The notes: a model not told the origin generated them from the sequence alone. A DNA stretch of 64,000 nt from Vampirovibrio chlorellavorus (GCF_003149375.1 NZ_QFWH01000008.1:111987-175986); one strand, 5' to 3'. Shown: positions 9,328-18,137, counted from the stretch's first letter. Made by a program: numbers and translations.

Positions 9328-9717
9328 TTAAACTCTACGACGCTTGGGTGGACGGCAACCGTTGTGAGGAATGGGCGTCACATCCTTGATCAAGCTGATT
9401 TCCAAGCCAGCCACTTGCAGCGCACGAATGGCCGTTTCCCGACCGGCGCCAGGGCCACTGACATAAACCTCTGCGGAACGCATGCCGTTATCCATCGCTT
9501 TTTTAGCCACGGATTCAGCAGCGGATTGAGCAGCAAACGGGGTCCCTTTGCGAGCACCCTTGAAGCCTTCAGAACCTGAACTACCCCAGGCAATTACATT
9601 ACCTTGAGGGTCGGTTGCCGAAACAATTGTATTGTTAAAAGTGGACTGAATATGAACAACGCCTTGAAGAATATTCTTCTTCTCTTTGCGTTTTGGTTTT
9701 GCAGACTTGTCAGCCAT
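9328..9717 (-). CDS. rpsK: Ribosomal protein uS11
   Basis: 129 residues, complete. Contains [20 protein letters not shown] and the C-terminal [20 protein letters not shown] signature of S11. Lies between rpsM and rpsD. Part of the 30S platform. Confidence 0.98.
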   Translation of the reverse strand: MADKSAKPKRKEKKNILQGVVHIQSTFNNTIVSATDPQGNVIAWGSSGSEGFKGARKGTPFAAQSAAESVAKKAMDNGMRSAEVYVSGPGAGRETAIRALQVAGLEISLIKDVTPIPHNGCRPPKRRRV

Positions 9718-9838
9718 ATCGACTTTATATCTCCATAATAAAGATTGTTAAAGTGAAGTTTACCTTCAGTTGAAGACCGGTTGAGATTGCTGAGCCAAAA
9801 GCAGAAGTCCTGATGGCTCATTGCTTAATCTGTGAAGG

Positions 9839-10207
9839 TTAAGCTTTCTTCTTCATCGGGGCAGAGCGTTTACCGCGACGAGTCCGTGCATTTGTTTTGG
9901 TACGCTGACCGCGAGTTGGCAAGCCACGTTTGTGACGTTGACCACGGTAGCAATTGATTTCAATCAAACGCTTGATATTCAAGGACTCGGAGCGACGCAA
10001 ATCACCTTCAACCTGGTAATTCTTTTCGATTTCGTCCCGGAGGGCGTTAATTTCAGACTCAGTCAGATCGTCAGTCCGCTTGTCCGGGTCAATTTTAGTA
10101 ATCTGCAGAATTTTACGGGCCAAGGACAGACCAATGCCGTAAATGTAAGGCAGAGCATATAACATTTTTTTGTTTCTAGGGAGATCGACTCCAACGATTC
10201 TTGCCAT
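9839..10207 (-). CDS. rpsM: Ribosomal protein uS13
   Basis: 122 residues. Starts [20 protein letters not shown] and ends with the basic tail holding [20 protein letters not shown], the S13 hallmark. Part of the 30S head, contacting P-site tRNA. A 121-base spacer separates it from rpsK and a 233-base spacer from rpmJ; both are unusually long for this operon. AGGAG sits just before the ATG. Confidence 0.98.
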   Translation of the reverse strand: MARIVGVDLPRNKKMLYALPYIYGIGLSLARKILQITKIDPDKRTDDLTESEINALRDEIEKNYQVEGDLRRSESLNIKRLIEINCYRGQRHKRGLPTRGQRTKTNARTRRGKRSAPMKKKA

Positions 10208-10440
10208 TAGGACTCCTGTTTAACTGGTCTTCAGAACTGATGAATAGAAAGAGGGAGGTAGCACAAGGTGTTGTGCAATTGCACACTCAAGACAAACAAA
10301 GTTAGTTTAAAAACAACGCATAATCAAGAGGGTGACTTTTATCAGGTGCAGTTTATAAACTTATGTAAAACCCTGACTGCCAGATCTTCAACAGCAAAGA
10401 GACTCTTTTGCCAGAGTCCCACAGCGTTTTACAAAGCCTT
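10208..10440 (-). other. Long spacer between rpmJ and rpsM; possible regulatory leader
   Basis: 233 bases with no convincing ORF. It contains the 12-base palindrome GTGCAATTGCAC (about 10273-10284) inside a longer imperfect hairpin, plus AT-rich stretches. In E. coli the equivalent position (just ahead of rpsM) holds the S4 autoregulatory pseudoknot and a promoter. A similar role is plausible, but no known fold can be demonstrated by eye. Confidence 0.3.
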
Positions 10441-10554
10441 TTACCCTTGACGTTGCTTGTGCTTGGGGTTCAGGCAGATGATAGCAACCCGTTTCTTGCG
10501 ACGGATTACCTTGCAATGCTCACACATTTTTTTTACAGATGTACGGACTTTCAT
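10441..10554 (-). CDS. rpmJ: Ribosomal protein bL36
   Basis: A 37-residue protein found by reading the minus strand. Begins [20 protein letters not shown] and ends NPKHKQRQG. The zinc-ribbon ligands Cys11, Cys14, Cys27 and His32 are all present, so this is the zinc-binding (C+) form of L36. It is in its normal place between infA and rpsM. The 32-base gap to infA is typical. Confidence 0.97.
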   Translation of the reverse strand: MKVRTSVKKMCEHCKVIRRKKRVAIICLNPKHKQRQG

Positions 10555-10586
10555 GGTCTAACCTTCGATTTTATGGGGGATGGACT

Positions 10587-10802
10587 TTACTTGAGACGAT
10601 AGGTGATTCTGCCACGGGTGAGGTCGTAAGGCGACAATTCAATCTTGACTTTATCGCCAGGCAGAATACGAATAAAATTTTTGCGAATTTTACCAGAAAT
10701 ATGGGCCAGGATCACCAAACCGTTTTCCAATTCTACCCGAAACATAGCGTTGGGTAGAGATTCATGGACGGTGCCTTCCATTTCAATGACATCTTTGGCC
10801 AT
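10587..10802 (-). CDS. infA: Translation initiation factor IF-1
   Basis: 71 residues, canonical length, a single S1-type OB fold. [20 protein letters not shown], then [20 protein letters not shown], and the closing RGRITYRLK are all conserved. Binds the 30S A-site during initiation. Between map and rpmJ, as in many non-enteric bacteria. Confidence 0.98.
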   Translation of the reverse strand: MAKDVIEMEGTVHESLPNAMFRVELENGLVILAHISGKIRKNFIRILPGDKVKIELSPYDLTRGRITYRLK

Positions 10803-10848
10803 AAGTATTTTTATAGGTTCCTAATAATGCGACTGGGTGTGCTGGAAA

Positions 10849-11610
10849 TCACTTCAGGAGGGTGAGAATCTCAGGCTCTCCTTTGACAACAACTACTGTA
10901 TGCTCAAAATGCGCTGAGGGCAAGTGATCTTTTGTTAGGACAGTCCACTCGTCTTCAGCTGTATAGACGTCATCGCCGCCCAGATTGAACATGGGTTCAA
11001 TTGCCAGAACATTGCCCTCTTCTAAGGTGGGGCCTGCTTCGCCTGTCCTGAAATTGTGAATAAATGGTGCCTCGTGCGGTTTTTTGCCCACGCCGTGGCC
11101 GCCGTAGTTACGCACCAAGCCATAGCCATATTTTAGACAAACGTCTTCAATGGCCCCTGAAATCTCATCCAGCGGGTTACCGGGCAGCATTTTGCTGATG
11201 CCCGCCATCAAAGCCTCTTCGGTGGCCGCAAGTAACTTTAAAACTTCTGGTTTTACCGTGCCCACCGGCCAGGTGACTGCTGAATCAGAGTATAAACCCT
11301 TGTAAATCGTTCCACAGTCGACGCTGACCACGTCTCCTTCCTGAAGAATCTTGTCGGACTTAGGGATGCCGTGAACGACTTCCTCATTGACCGACACGCA
11401 CAATGTGGCCGGAAAACCATAGAGTCCCTTGAAAGCAGGTACACCACCGGCCTTTCTGATATGAGCCTCTGCGATTTCATCCAGTTCCAGCGTTGAAATG
11501 CCTGGCTTGATGGCTGCCTGAACTGCTAGATGGGCTTCTGCGTTAATTTTGGCTGCCGAGCGGATCAGGCTGATTTCGTGTCTGGATTTGCGGTCAATAC
11601 GTTCCGGCAT
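10849..11610 (-). CDS. map: Methionine aminopeptidase, type I
   Basis: 253 residues. All five dinuclear metal ligands are visible: Asp98 (VSVDCG), Asp109 (LYSDSAV), His172 (GGHGVG), Glu205 (AIEPMF) and Glu236 (HFEHT), with substrate His80 in VVHGIP. Removes the initiator Met from nascent proteins in the cytosol. Only 2 bases separate it from the adk stop; the adk-map-infA order is standard for the distal spc operon. Confidence 0.97.
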   Translation of the reverse strand: MPERIDRKSRHEISLIRSAAKINAEAHLAVQAAIKPGISTLELDEIAEAHIRKAGGVPAFKGLYGFPATLCVSVNEEVVHGIPKSDKILQEGDVVSVDCGTIYKGLYSDSAVTWPVGTVKPEVLKLLAATEEALMAGISKMLPGNPLDEISGAIEDVCLKYGYGLVRNYGGHGVGKKPHEAPFIHNFRTGEAGPTLEEGNVLAIEPMFNLGGDDVYTAEDEWTVLTKDHLPSAHFEHTVVVVKGEPEILTLLK

Positions 11611-11612
11611 GT

Positions 11613-12401
11613 TTAATTTCCTTGGGAAGCGGTGGTTAAGCCCAATAATGGGTGAATGATCTGCTCAATGGCTTGAGTAACTTTTTCGGGAGCCTGTTCT
11701 CCGTTGATTTCGGCGATGAGGTCTTTTTCTCTCAACAAGGCGATGAGTGGATTGGTTTCTTTTTCGTATTCCTGCAGGCGCTTGTCCACTGTCTGGGGCT
11801 CATCGTCAGCCCGTATGATGAGTTCAGCCTGATCGATGTCACAGAGCCAGATGGCCCGACCTTGGGCGTCGGTCACTGGTTGGCCGGACTCGCTCAACTT
11901 TTCTTGTCTGGGTGCGAGCCGGGCATCGTTGACATTGTAGACGTGCCGGGTATTTTCTGAGCAAAATCGGCGGCCGGTGGCTCTTGCCCTGACCACATCC
12001 AGACCCACGTTCAGGTATATGGTTTGGCTAAGGGTAGCGCCCCAGTGCTGGCATAATTTTAGCAATGCGTCTGCTTGTTCGTTGTTTCGGGGAAAGCCGT
12101 CCAGGATGAAGCCCTTGGCTTCAGGATGACTCTCGGCCAGCGCTTCAAAACCTTTTTGGAATACCTTTACAACCGTGTCAATGGGCACCAGTTTCCCATT
12201 GTTCATGTAAGACTCCAGCTCCGCCTTGAGTTCGGGGTCTTTTCCCTCTTTCATGATGGCCCGGAAAGTGGAGCCCATGTCAAACGTGGGTAGATGGTAA
12301 CGGTCAGAGAGAATTTGGGTTTGGGTGCCCTTGCCACCATTGGGAGGAGCCACGAATGGGAATAAGAGTTTGTCCTTTAAAGCCGGGCTGTGATTACTCA
12401 T
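11613..12401 (-). CDS. adk: Adenylate kinase with atypical P-loop
   Basis: 262 residues, versus ~215 in typical long-form Adk. Recognised from FILDGFPRNNEQAD (AMP-binding), the LID with ATGRRFCSEN and IIRADDEPQTVDKRL, and its position between secY and map. Two features are unusual. The nucleotide loop reads APPNGGKGTQ (18-27), where most have G-x-P-G-x-GKGT; Lys24 and Thr26 are kept but the first Gly is Ala. The LID zinc pattern has Cys at FCSEN and LCDID, while the partner positions appear to be Asn and Asp. It should still make ADP from ATP and AMP, but the altered loop and extra length deserve care. Confidence 0.88.
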   Translation of the reverse strand: MSNHSPALKDKLLFPFVAPPNGGKGTQTQILSDRYHLPTFDMGSTFRAIMKEGKDPELKAELESYMNNGKLVPIDTVVKVFQKGFEALAESHPEAKGFILDGFPRNNEQADALLKLCQHWGATLSQTIYLNVGLDVVRARATGRRFCSENTRHVYNVNDARLAPRQEKLSESGQPVTDAQGRAIWLCDIDQAELIIRADDEPQTVDKRLQEYEKETNPLIALLREKDLIAEINGEQAPEKVTQAIEQIIHPLLGLTTASQGN

Positions 12402-12429
12402 AAGTCATCCTTTGCGGGGAGCGGGGTAA

Positions 12430-13761
12430 TTACTTGAGGAAACCTTCGTATTGGCGGGCCAATAGGTGAACCCTGATTTGGTTCACGGTGTCAAGAGCCA
12501 CACCAACCATGATGATCAGAGAGGTGGCCCCCAAGCCCTGCAGGGTGGTGATTCCGGTGATACTGGTGGCGGAGCTGGCGATTAAAGTGATGGCGGCCAG
12601 GGCAAACGCACCAATGAATGTCGTGCGACTCAGGATTTCACCCAGTTTCTCAGACGTGGGTCGTCCCGGTTTTACGCCGGGAATGGAGCTGCCGTATTTT
12701 TTGAGATTGTCCGCAATTTCCTTCGGCTGCATGCTGGGAATGATGGACGAGTAAAAGAACGTAAAGAAAACAATGAGCAAGAATTCCAACACGATGTAGG
12801 CGGGTTTACCTGCGGCCAGGTACATGGTGTAGAAGTCAAGCACATTCCGCATCAGGCCGGTGGGATTTTGCTGCTGCAGGAATGCAAAAATGGTGCTGGG
12901 GAAGGCAAGTACCGCAAAGGCGAAAATAATGGGCATAACGCCAGCCGGATTAATTTTGAAAGGAATGTGCGTGTTTTGCCCCCCGTAAATGCGATTGCCC
13001 ACCTGACGCTTGGCGCTGACAATGAAGATTTTGCGGGTGGCTTCCTGCAACACAATGATTAAGCCAATGGTGACCAGATAAATCGCGAGCAAAATAACCA
13101 GAAAGAATGCTTTTTGGGCGTCATTGGATACCAGCTGCTCGGTTTGAGTCCAGTAAAAAGGAACGCGGGACAGGATGCCAGAGAAAATCAGCAGCGAACC
13201 GCCGTTACCAATCCCGCGCTCGGTGATGATCTCCGAAACCCACAGCGCAAAGACTGAACCAGCGGTCAGTGCCAGAATAGCCTGCACGTAGAATACCCAG
13301 GGCGTGATACCAGGATCAATGGCCCCTGCGCTGCCAATGAGACGCAAAATCAAACCTGCCTGAAACATGGCCAAAACCACGGTCAGGTAGCGGGTGTATT
13401 GAGAGATTTTTCGGCGGCCAGCCTCACCCTCTTCCTTCTGCAATTCCTCCAGGCGTGGAATGACCACTGTGAGAAGCTGCATGATGATGGAGGAGGTAAT
13501 GTACGGGCCAATCCCAAGTGCCAACACCGAAACACTGGTCAGCGCCCCACCGGAAAACATATCCAGGAAGCCGAGCATTTGACTGCCCAGTGCCCCTTGG
13601 AGCCGTTCCGCGTGGACGCCCCAGACGGGTACTTGAACACCCAGTCTGAAGACGGCGAGCATGGTGATGGTGAATAGCAATTTGCTTTTGAGGCCGGACG
13701 CTTCCCAGATGGCCTGGATATCGCCGACTCCCGGGATTGCGCCTGCTTTGGGCTTAGCCAC
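12430..13761 (-). CDS. secY: Preprotein translocase subunit SecY
   Basis: 443 residues with ten hydrophobic segments. SecY markers include GIGPYITSSIIMQLL in TM2, the plug-region QMLGFLDMFSGGALTSVSVL, GNGGSLLIFSGI, and the cytoplasmic loop REATRKIFIVSAKRQVGNR that engages ribosomes and SecA. Forms the inner-membrane protein-conducting channel with SecE/SecG. Sits between rplO and adk in the normal order. Confidence 0.98.
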   Translation of the reverse strand: MAKPKAGAIPGVGDIQAIWEASGLKSKLLFTITMLAVFRLGVQVPVWGVHAERLQGALGSQMLGFLDMFSGGALTSVSVLALGIGPYITSSIIMQLLTVVIPRLEELQKEEGEAGRRKISQYTRYLTVVLAMFQAGLILRLIGSAGAIDPGITPWVFYVQAILALTAGSVFALWVSEIITERGIGNGGSLLIFSGILSRVPFYWTQTEQLVSNDAQKAFFLVILLAIYLVTIGLIIVLQEATRKIFIVSAKRQVGNRIYGGQNTHIPFKINPAGVMPIIFAFAVLAFPSTIFAFLQQQNPTGLMRNVLDFYTMYLAAGKPAYIVLEFLLIVFFTFFYSSIIPSMQPKEIADNLKKYGSSIPGVKPGRPTSEKLGEILSRTTFIGAFALAAITLIASSATSITGITTLQGLGATSLIIMVGVALDTVNQIRVHLLARQYEGFLK

Positions 13762-13801
13762 CGAAGAATCCTCTTAAAAATACACGGTATGGTGAAACGA
13801 A

Positions 13802-14317
13802 TTACTTACTTTCGGCTTCAGCGCCCATCAAACGGATGGTGCCACCAGCCGCTTCAATTTTCTCACGCGCGGAAGGGGTCACATAGTGCGCTTCCACGGT
13901 GATCTTGCGCTTGACTTCGCCTTTACCCAGAATGCGGATGCCGTCGTGCTTGATCTTCATCAGGCCGCCGGTCAGCAGCAAATCGTAGGTCAATTCGTTT
14001 TCTTCCGGTAACAGGATTTGTTCCAGATCTTCTACGTTCAGTTCCAGCCACTGACGGGGGTTTACCAGCTGGAATCCGTTGATCTTGGGCATACGACGAT
14101 AACCGGGCATCTGGCCACCTTCGAAACCACGTTTTCTGGAACGACCGGAACGCTGGCCTTCACCATTGTGTCCCCGGTTGGCGGTTTTACCAGCGCCGCT
14201 GGCGCGACCCCGACCCACCCGTAACTTGGCTTTGACAGAGCCTTTGGCTGGTTTTAGGTCACTCAATGTGAGAAAAGCGGCGCTTTCGGTAGCTGCTTCA
14301 GTTGATTTCTTTGCCAT
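13802..14317 (-). CDS. rplO: Ribosomal protein uL15
   Basis: 171 residues, about 25 longer than E. coli L15 because of an Ala/Ser/Glu-rich N-terminal extension (residues 1-18) and a short C-terminal tail. The core shows RVGRGRASGAGKTANRGHNG and FEGGQMPGYRRMPKINGF, both diagnostic. A late-assembly 50S protein. It starts 2 bases after the rpmD stop. Confidence 0.97.
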   Translation of the reverse strand: MAKKSTEAATESAAFLTLSDLKPAKGSVKAKLRVGRGRASGAGKTANRGHNGEGQRSGRSRKRGFEGGQMPGYRRMPKINGFQLVNPRQWLELNVEDLEQILLPEENELTYDLLLTGGLMKIKHDGIRILGKGEVKRKITVEAHYVTPSAREKIEAAGGTIRLMGAEAESK

Positions 14318-14319
14318 GA

Positions 14320-14529
14320 TTATGCGGTCTCCACGGTGAGCAGGTGAGAAATTTTGGTGATCATGCCACGGATGATATCCGTGTCGTAATGCACCACGGT
14401 GTGATTGGTTTTGGTTAAACCCAAAGCTCTGGCCACGCGGCGGTGCTTCTCTGGGCGGCCCAATAAACTGCGGGTCAGGGTTACTTTCACCTGACGATCG
14501 CTTTTTTGTTGTTCGTTATTCGCAGACAT
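14320..14529 (-). CDS. rpmD: Ribosomal protein uL30
   Basis: 69 residues. VKVTLTRSLLGRPEKHRRVA followed by RALGLTKTNHTVVHYDT is the L30 signature. The first ~12 residues (MSANNEQQKSDR) are a hydrophilic extension. Photosynthetic cyanobacteria are generally reported to lack L30, so its presence fits a sister lineage rather than a true cyanobacterium; that comparison is from memory. Confidence 0.96.
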   Translation of the reverse strand: MSANNEQQKSDRQVKVTLTRSLLGRPEKHRRVARALGLTKTNHTVVHYDTDIIRGMITKISHLLTVETA

Positions 14530-14557
14530 TTGAAACTTTCTCCAACGTTAGTGGCAA

Positions 14558-15265
14558 TTAAAGCAGAATTTCTTTGACGGTTTTGCCACGGCTGCGAGCG
14601 ATTTGCTCGAAGGTGCGCAATTCAGCCAAACCTTTTAAAGTGGCGCGGGCCACGTTCAAAGGAGAGTTAGAGCCTAGGGACTTGGACAGGATGTTTTCAA
14701 TGCCCGCCAGTTCCAGTAGCGCACGGGCAGCGCCACCAGCGATGACTCCGGTACCTTTGGAGGCGGGACGAAGGACCACTACGCTGCCGCCAGCTTTGGT
14801 CTTGACAGGGTGAGGAATGGTTGTGTTGTGCAAGGGAACCGTGATCAGACTCTTCTTGGCTGCGGCGACACCCTTCTGGATGGCCCCGATCACTTCGTTG
14901 GATTTGCCGATACCGATACCAACCTGACCCTTGCCGTTTCCTACGACCACAACGGCCCGGAAAGACATTTTTTTACCGCCTTTAACAACTTTAGTTACCC
15001 GGCGGATTTGAATGACCTTTTCTTTCCACTCGTTGCGCTCATCATCTTCAGCCTGGGAAGGACCTGCGTTGCGACGATCGCCGGGACGACCGGGGCCGCC
15101 ACCGGGGCCACGCCCTTGACCGCCGCCTCTTCTGGGGCCGCGATCACCGCCACGTGGGGGCTGTGCTACGGGGGCCTGAGGTTGAGCAGATTCGGTTACA
15201 GCATCCTGAGCCACCTGGCTTTGCTCCTGTTGCAATTCGTTATCTTGAGACATTTCGTTTGTCAT
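14558..15265 (-). CDS. rpsE: Ribosomal protein uS5 with Gly/Arg-rich N-terminal extension
   Basis: 235 residues from the ATG at 15265. The longest ORF starts at a TTG (15313), but AGGA lies 12 bases before 15265 and the extra residues look spurious. The S5 double-stranded RNA-binding domain begins near [19 protein letters not shown] and continues [20 protein letters not shown]. Before it lies a ~70-residue low-complexity arm: Gln/Ser-rich, then runs such as [19 protein letters not shown]5 lies at the 30S mRNA entry and fidelity centre. It is the first gene of this operon: no rplR, rplF or rpsH lies upstream, where a divergent phosphoesterase begins instead. Confidence 0.95.
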   Translation of the reverse strand: MTNEMSQDNELQQEQSQVAQDAVTESAQPQAPVAQPPRGGDRGPRRGGGQGRGPGGGPGRPGDRRNAGPSQAEDDERNEWKEKVIQIRRVTKVVKGGKKMSFRAVVVVGNGKGQVGIGIGKSNEVIGAIQKGVAAAKKSLITVPLHNTTIPHPVKTKAGGSVVVLRPASKGTGVIAGGAARALLELAGIENILSKSLGSNSPLNVARATLKGLAELRTFEQIARSRGKTVKEILL

Positions 15266-15430
15266 TACCTTTTCAATTCCTATGTAAAGGGCTATTGCTG
15301 CAATTGCTTGCAAGAAGTAAAGCGCATTTTTCTCGGGTTAGTTAGAAAACTGCGGGTTAGACAAGGCTTCCGTGGACACTGAATACGGTTAGAGGGGACT
15401 CTAAGGGCCAAGCCTACATTGAGGACTGTT

Positions 15431-15459
15431 ACTCTAACAAAAGCATATGGTACTGACAA
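15431..15459 (-). promoter_or_regulatory. Sigma-70-type promoter for the rpsE operon
   Basis: On the minus strand, TTGTCA (15454-15459) and TAGAGT (15431-15436) are spaced exactly 17 bases, matching 5/6 and 4/6 of consensus. The predicted transcript starts near 15424, giving a leader of about 160 nt before the rpsE ATG. The leader contains a small hairpin, TTAGAG/CTCTAA with a 4-base loop (15389-15404). The promoter is needed because the upstream half of the spc operon is absent here. Confidence 0.5.
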
Positions 15460-15553
15460 GATTTGTGTAAATTTGCCTTGTTTTTGCGTGGCGGCACTAT
15501 TTTAGGGTAATCTATGTTCGGCACCCGTTTCAATGAGAGAGGTAACGCGTGGC

Positions 15554-16519
15554 ATGAATCGTTCTGTTTTAATAGCGTCTCTGCTGTCCCTGTTTTTGGT
15601 GGTTTGGGGCTCTTTTGTCACCCGAAGTAACGCGGTTGCACCGTCCAGGCCTACTTTGGATGGGCTTTCGGCCTATCAGGGGGCAAAGCCTGTCGCTGGA
15701 GCCACTTATCGATTTGTGGCCATGGGCGATTGGGGTGCTGGCACCCCCTTTCAGAAAGATGTGGCCGCGCAGTTGGCCAAGCGTTACAAGGAAGCCCCTT
15801 ATCAGGCGGTATTGTTGCTGGGCGACAATATATACCCGGATGGCAATGTCACGAAGCATGGAAAGGCCTACTTCACCGATACCTATGCTCCTTTGATTGA
15901 ACAGTCGGTTCAGTTCATTGTGGCGCTGGGCAATCATGACGTCTTGGCTGGTCATCAGGATGACCAACTGCGTTTTTTCCACATGCCCGGTTATTATTAC
16001 TCGGTTCACAAGCCGCTTGTTGATATTTTTGTGATTGATTCCAACCGCTTTGCCAAGGATGAAGTGCAGCAGCGCTGGCTCGCAAAGGCCCTCCATGCTT
16101 CCAGAACGCCATGGAAGGTGGTGATGGGACACCATCCCATCTACTCTTCCGGGGATCATGGGCTGAATTCTGGATTGCGTAAAACCCTGGAGCCCATTTT
16201 GGTGAAAGAAAAGGCGGATTTGTATCTGGCAGGACACGATCATGAGTATGAGCGCTTTCAGCCGATTCAAGGGGTGGTGCATCTGGTTTCCGGCGGAGGT
16301 GGCGCCTATTTGCGTAACTTTGAAAAGCCCCTGCCCGGTTCTCTGGTGCGCGTAAAAGCCCATCATTTTCTGGATTTTGAAGCCAGAGCCAATCAACTTA
16401 CCCTGACGGTCATTTCCAAAACCGGAGAAATCATTGATCAGGCCTTGTGGCCCAAGCATGCCCCTGCCCAACTGCCCTCCGCCGCGGTGGTTACTCCGAA
16501 ATCCGCCGCGCTGCGATAG
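15554..16519 (+). CDS. Exported metallophosphoesterase, tartrate-resistant-acid-phosphatase type
   Basis: 321 residues from the ATG at 15554 (GAGAGG 11 bases upstream); an ATG at 15533 has no ribosome-binding site. An N-terminal hydrophobic segment (SVLIASLLSLFLVVWGSFV) is a signal peptide or anchor. The calcineurin-like metal motifs appear in order: FVAMGDWG, LLGDNIYPDG, ALGNHD, VMGHHPIYSS and LAGHDHEYERF. Their spacing fits the purple-acid/TRAP-like group, so it probably hydrolyses phosphomonoesters in the periplasm. It is immediately followed by a paralogue. Confidence 0.82.
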   Translation: MNRSVLIASLLSLFLVVWGSFVTRSNAVAPSRPTLDGLSAYQGAKPVAGATYRFVAMGDWGAGTPFQKDVAAQLAKRYKEAPYQAVLLLGDNIYPDGNVTKHGKAYFTDTYAPLIEQSVQFIVALGNHDVLAGHQDDQLRFFHMPGYYYSVHKPLVDIFVIDSNRFAKDEVQQRWLAKALHASRTPWKVVMGHHPIYSSGDHGLNSGLRKTLEPILVKEKADLYLAGHDHEYERFQPIQGVVHLVSGGGGAYLRNFEKPLPGSLVRVKAHHFLDFEARANQLTLTVISKTGEIIDQALWPKHAPAQLPSAAVVTPKSAALR

Positions 16520-16563
16520 CGCTGGCGCCTAGATACTCCAGAATACAAGGGACGGACTCAACA

Positions 16564-17547
16564 ATGCCCTCTAGCATCTCCTCTTCCTCTCCAAAGTCGA
16601 CCCGGACCAAGCGAATCTGGGGACTGCTCGCACTTAGCCTGGCCTTGTTGCTGGGAGTGCTTTTCTGGGCATTCTGGTTTGAGGATTTTGACTTTTACCG
16701 TCCCCAGACGCCCTTGCTCTGTTCCGAAGCCCCAGCGCAGGAGCGGCCCTTGCGCTTTATCGCCTTTGGGGACTTTGGACAGGGTACCCCCTTTCAGGCC
16801 CGACTGGCGGATGAAATGGTCCGGCTGAGCCACCGAAAGCCTTATGGGCTCACCCTGCTGTTGGGCGACAATATTTATCCCAACGGGGATATCAATAGAC
16901 TGGCCAAATCGCATTTTGAAGATCCCTATTCGGGGTTGATTGCACAAAAAATGCGGTTTCTGGCGGCCATTGGGGATCATGATGACCGCAAGGGCCACAG
17001 AGAAGATGAAATGGCTTACTTCAAAATGCCCGGGGATTATTACAAGGTCTCTGAGGGGCCAGTAGACTTTTTTATCCTGAATACCACCTATTTTGTGCGC
17101 AATCCGGCGCAACGGGCCTGGATTGCCAAAGCGCTGGCTGAAAGCAAAGCGCCCTGGAAAGTGGTGGTGGGCCATCACCCGCTGTATTCATCCGGTCGGA
17201 ATGGTAATACGGAAGGAACACGGGCCATTCTGGAACCTTTATTGGTGAAATACAATGTGGACTTGTATCTGGCAGGCCACGATCACGACTATGAACGCTT
17301 TGCGCCCATACAGGGCGTGCGTTACATTGTTTCTGGCGGCGGTGGAAGCTATTTGTACAACTTCAAGCAGATCCAGCCGTATTCCGAAGTGCGCCTGAAA
17401 ACGCATCACTTCCTGTTTCTTGAAGTGACGCCCAAGCACATCTGGGTCAAGGCCATCAATCGGCACGGCGATGTGATTGATTGTCTTGACTGGGAGAAGC
17501 AACGCGCGGGTACCGATGCCAAGCCGCCCACGGAGAGTGTCTTGTAG
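16564..17547 (+). CDS. Second tandem metallophosphoesterase, with GDHD instead of GNHD
   Basis: 327 residues from the ATG at 16564 (AGGGA 11 bases upstream; the longer ORF from 16447 overlaps the previous gene and is rejected). One N-terminal membrane segment follows a Lys/Arg stretch (IWGLLALSLALLLGVLFWAF). Metal motifs are FIAFGDFGQG, LLGDNIYPNG, AIGDHDD, VVGHHPLYSSG and LAGHDHDYERF. It is a clear duplicate of the preceding gene. The metal-bridging Asn of GNHD is Asp here, which in this superfamily could change metal affinity or activity. The 44-base gap suggests one transcript. Confidence 0.8.
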   Translation: MPSSISSSSPKSTRTKRIWGLLALSLALLLGVLFWAFWFEDFDFYRPQTPLLCSEAPAQERPLRFIAFGDFGQGTPFQARLADEMVRLSHRKPYGLTLLLGDNIYPNGDINRLAKSHFEDPYSGLIAQKMRFLAAIGDHDDRKGHREDEMAYFKMPGDYYKVSEGPVDFFILNTTYFVRNPAQRAWIAKALAESKAPWKVVVGHHPLYSSGRNGNTEGTRAILEPLLVKYNVDLYLAGHDHDYERFAPIQGVRYIVSGGGGSYLYNFKQIQPYSEVRLKTHHFLFLEVTPKHIWVKAINRHGDVIDCLDWEKQRAGTDAKPPTESVL

Positions 17548-17663
17548 CGGAGCCGTTTCCCTTTCGCTGATTGGGGGGGCGTGATTGGCCTTGCTTAGGG
17601 ACGCCGGCGTGAACGTTGAGCATTCTTTTTCATCGTTCCATTACTACTCAACAGATTCTTGTG

Positions 17664-17669
17664 TATAAT
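17664..17669 (+). promoter_or_regulatory. Candidate -10 element (TATAAT) upstream of XRE regulator
   Basis: A perfect TATAAT lies about 120 bases before the small HTH gene in an AT-rich stretch. The -35 region at 17-18 bases spacing is poor (TTACTA), so the assignment is tentative. Confidence 0.35.
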
Positions 17670-17787
17670 TTTGTTAAGTAATCGGATTGTTGGCTAAAGT
17701 TTTCCGTATCAGGTGTCGAACTTTAGGCAACACGTTACTTTCCTTTTATTTTGAACTGCCTGCCACGATGGAAGAGCGTTTCTGGCG

Positions 17788-18003
17788 ATGAAAGTAAAAA
17801 TCAAGGAACTGGCCAAAGAAAAAAAAGACTGGAGCCTGTACCGACTGGCCAAGGAGTTGGGCTTGCCGCAGCAGACCGTTTATTCCTGGGCCAGCGGGCG
17901 AACGCAGCCCAGCTATGACAACATGGATCGGCTGTGCGATATTTTGGATTGCCCGGTGGGCGACCTGTTTGAGGCGGAGCCGGTTCAGAAAAAACTGTTT
18001 TAA
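17788..18003 (+). CDS. Small XRE/Cro-family DNA-binding protein
   Basis: 71 residues that are almost entirely one helix-turn-helix domain: KDWSLYRLAKELGLPQQTVY, then SWASGRTQPSYDNMDRLCDI. The RLAKELGLPQQTVYSWASG stretch is the classic Cro/C1-type HTH. The ending LDCPVGDLFEAEP is typical of minimal XRE regulators related to YozG-type proteins. No toxin partner or phage genes adjoin it, so it is probably a stand-alone regulator; its targets are unknown. The start is the only ATG upstream of the HTH. Confidence 0.8.
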   Translation: MKVKIKELAKEKKDWSLYRLAKELGLPQQTVYSWASGRTQPSYDNMDRLCDILDCPVGDLFEAEPVQKKLF

Positions 18004-18026
18004 AAAGACTCTGCCCGTATTGAGAT

Positions 18027-18071
18027 TAAGGACAGGCGTTGTAAGGACAGGCGTTGTAAGGACAGGCGTTG
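18027..18071 (+). repeat. Three tandem copies of a 15-bp repeat
   Basis: TAAGGACAGGCGTTG occurs three times head to tail (18027-18041, 18042-18056, 18057-18071) directly after the XRE gene stop. It is not in a credible gene. It could be a slippage-generated minisatellite or, if bound by the neighbouring regulator, an operator array; there is no evidence for the latter. Confidence 0.85.
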
Positions 18072-18137
18072 AATGTCCTGGGGCATGGCCTAATGCTGTC
18101 TGGACTTCGAGTGGGGCCGAGCCCTTTGAAGTTGACT

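Noticed and set aside
15265..15313. TTG start extending rpsE by 16 residues
   Set aside because: No Shine-Dalgarno, and a better-placed ATG at 15265 gives a normal S5 start.
18027..18071. Tandem 15-bp repeats considered as a CRISPR array
   Set aside because: Units are contiguous with no spacers and no cas genes are nearby.
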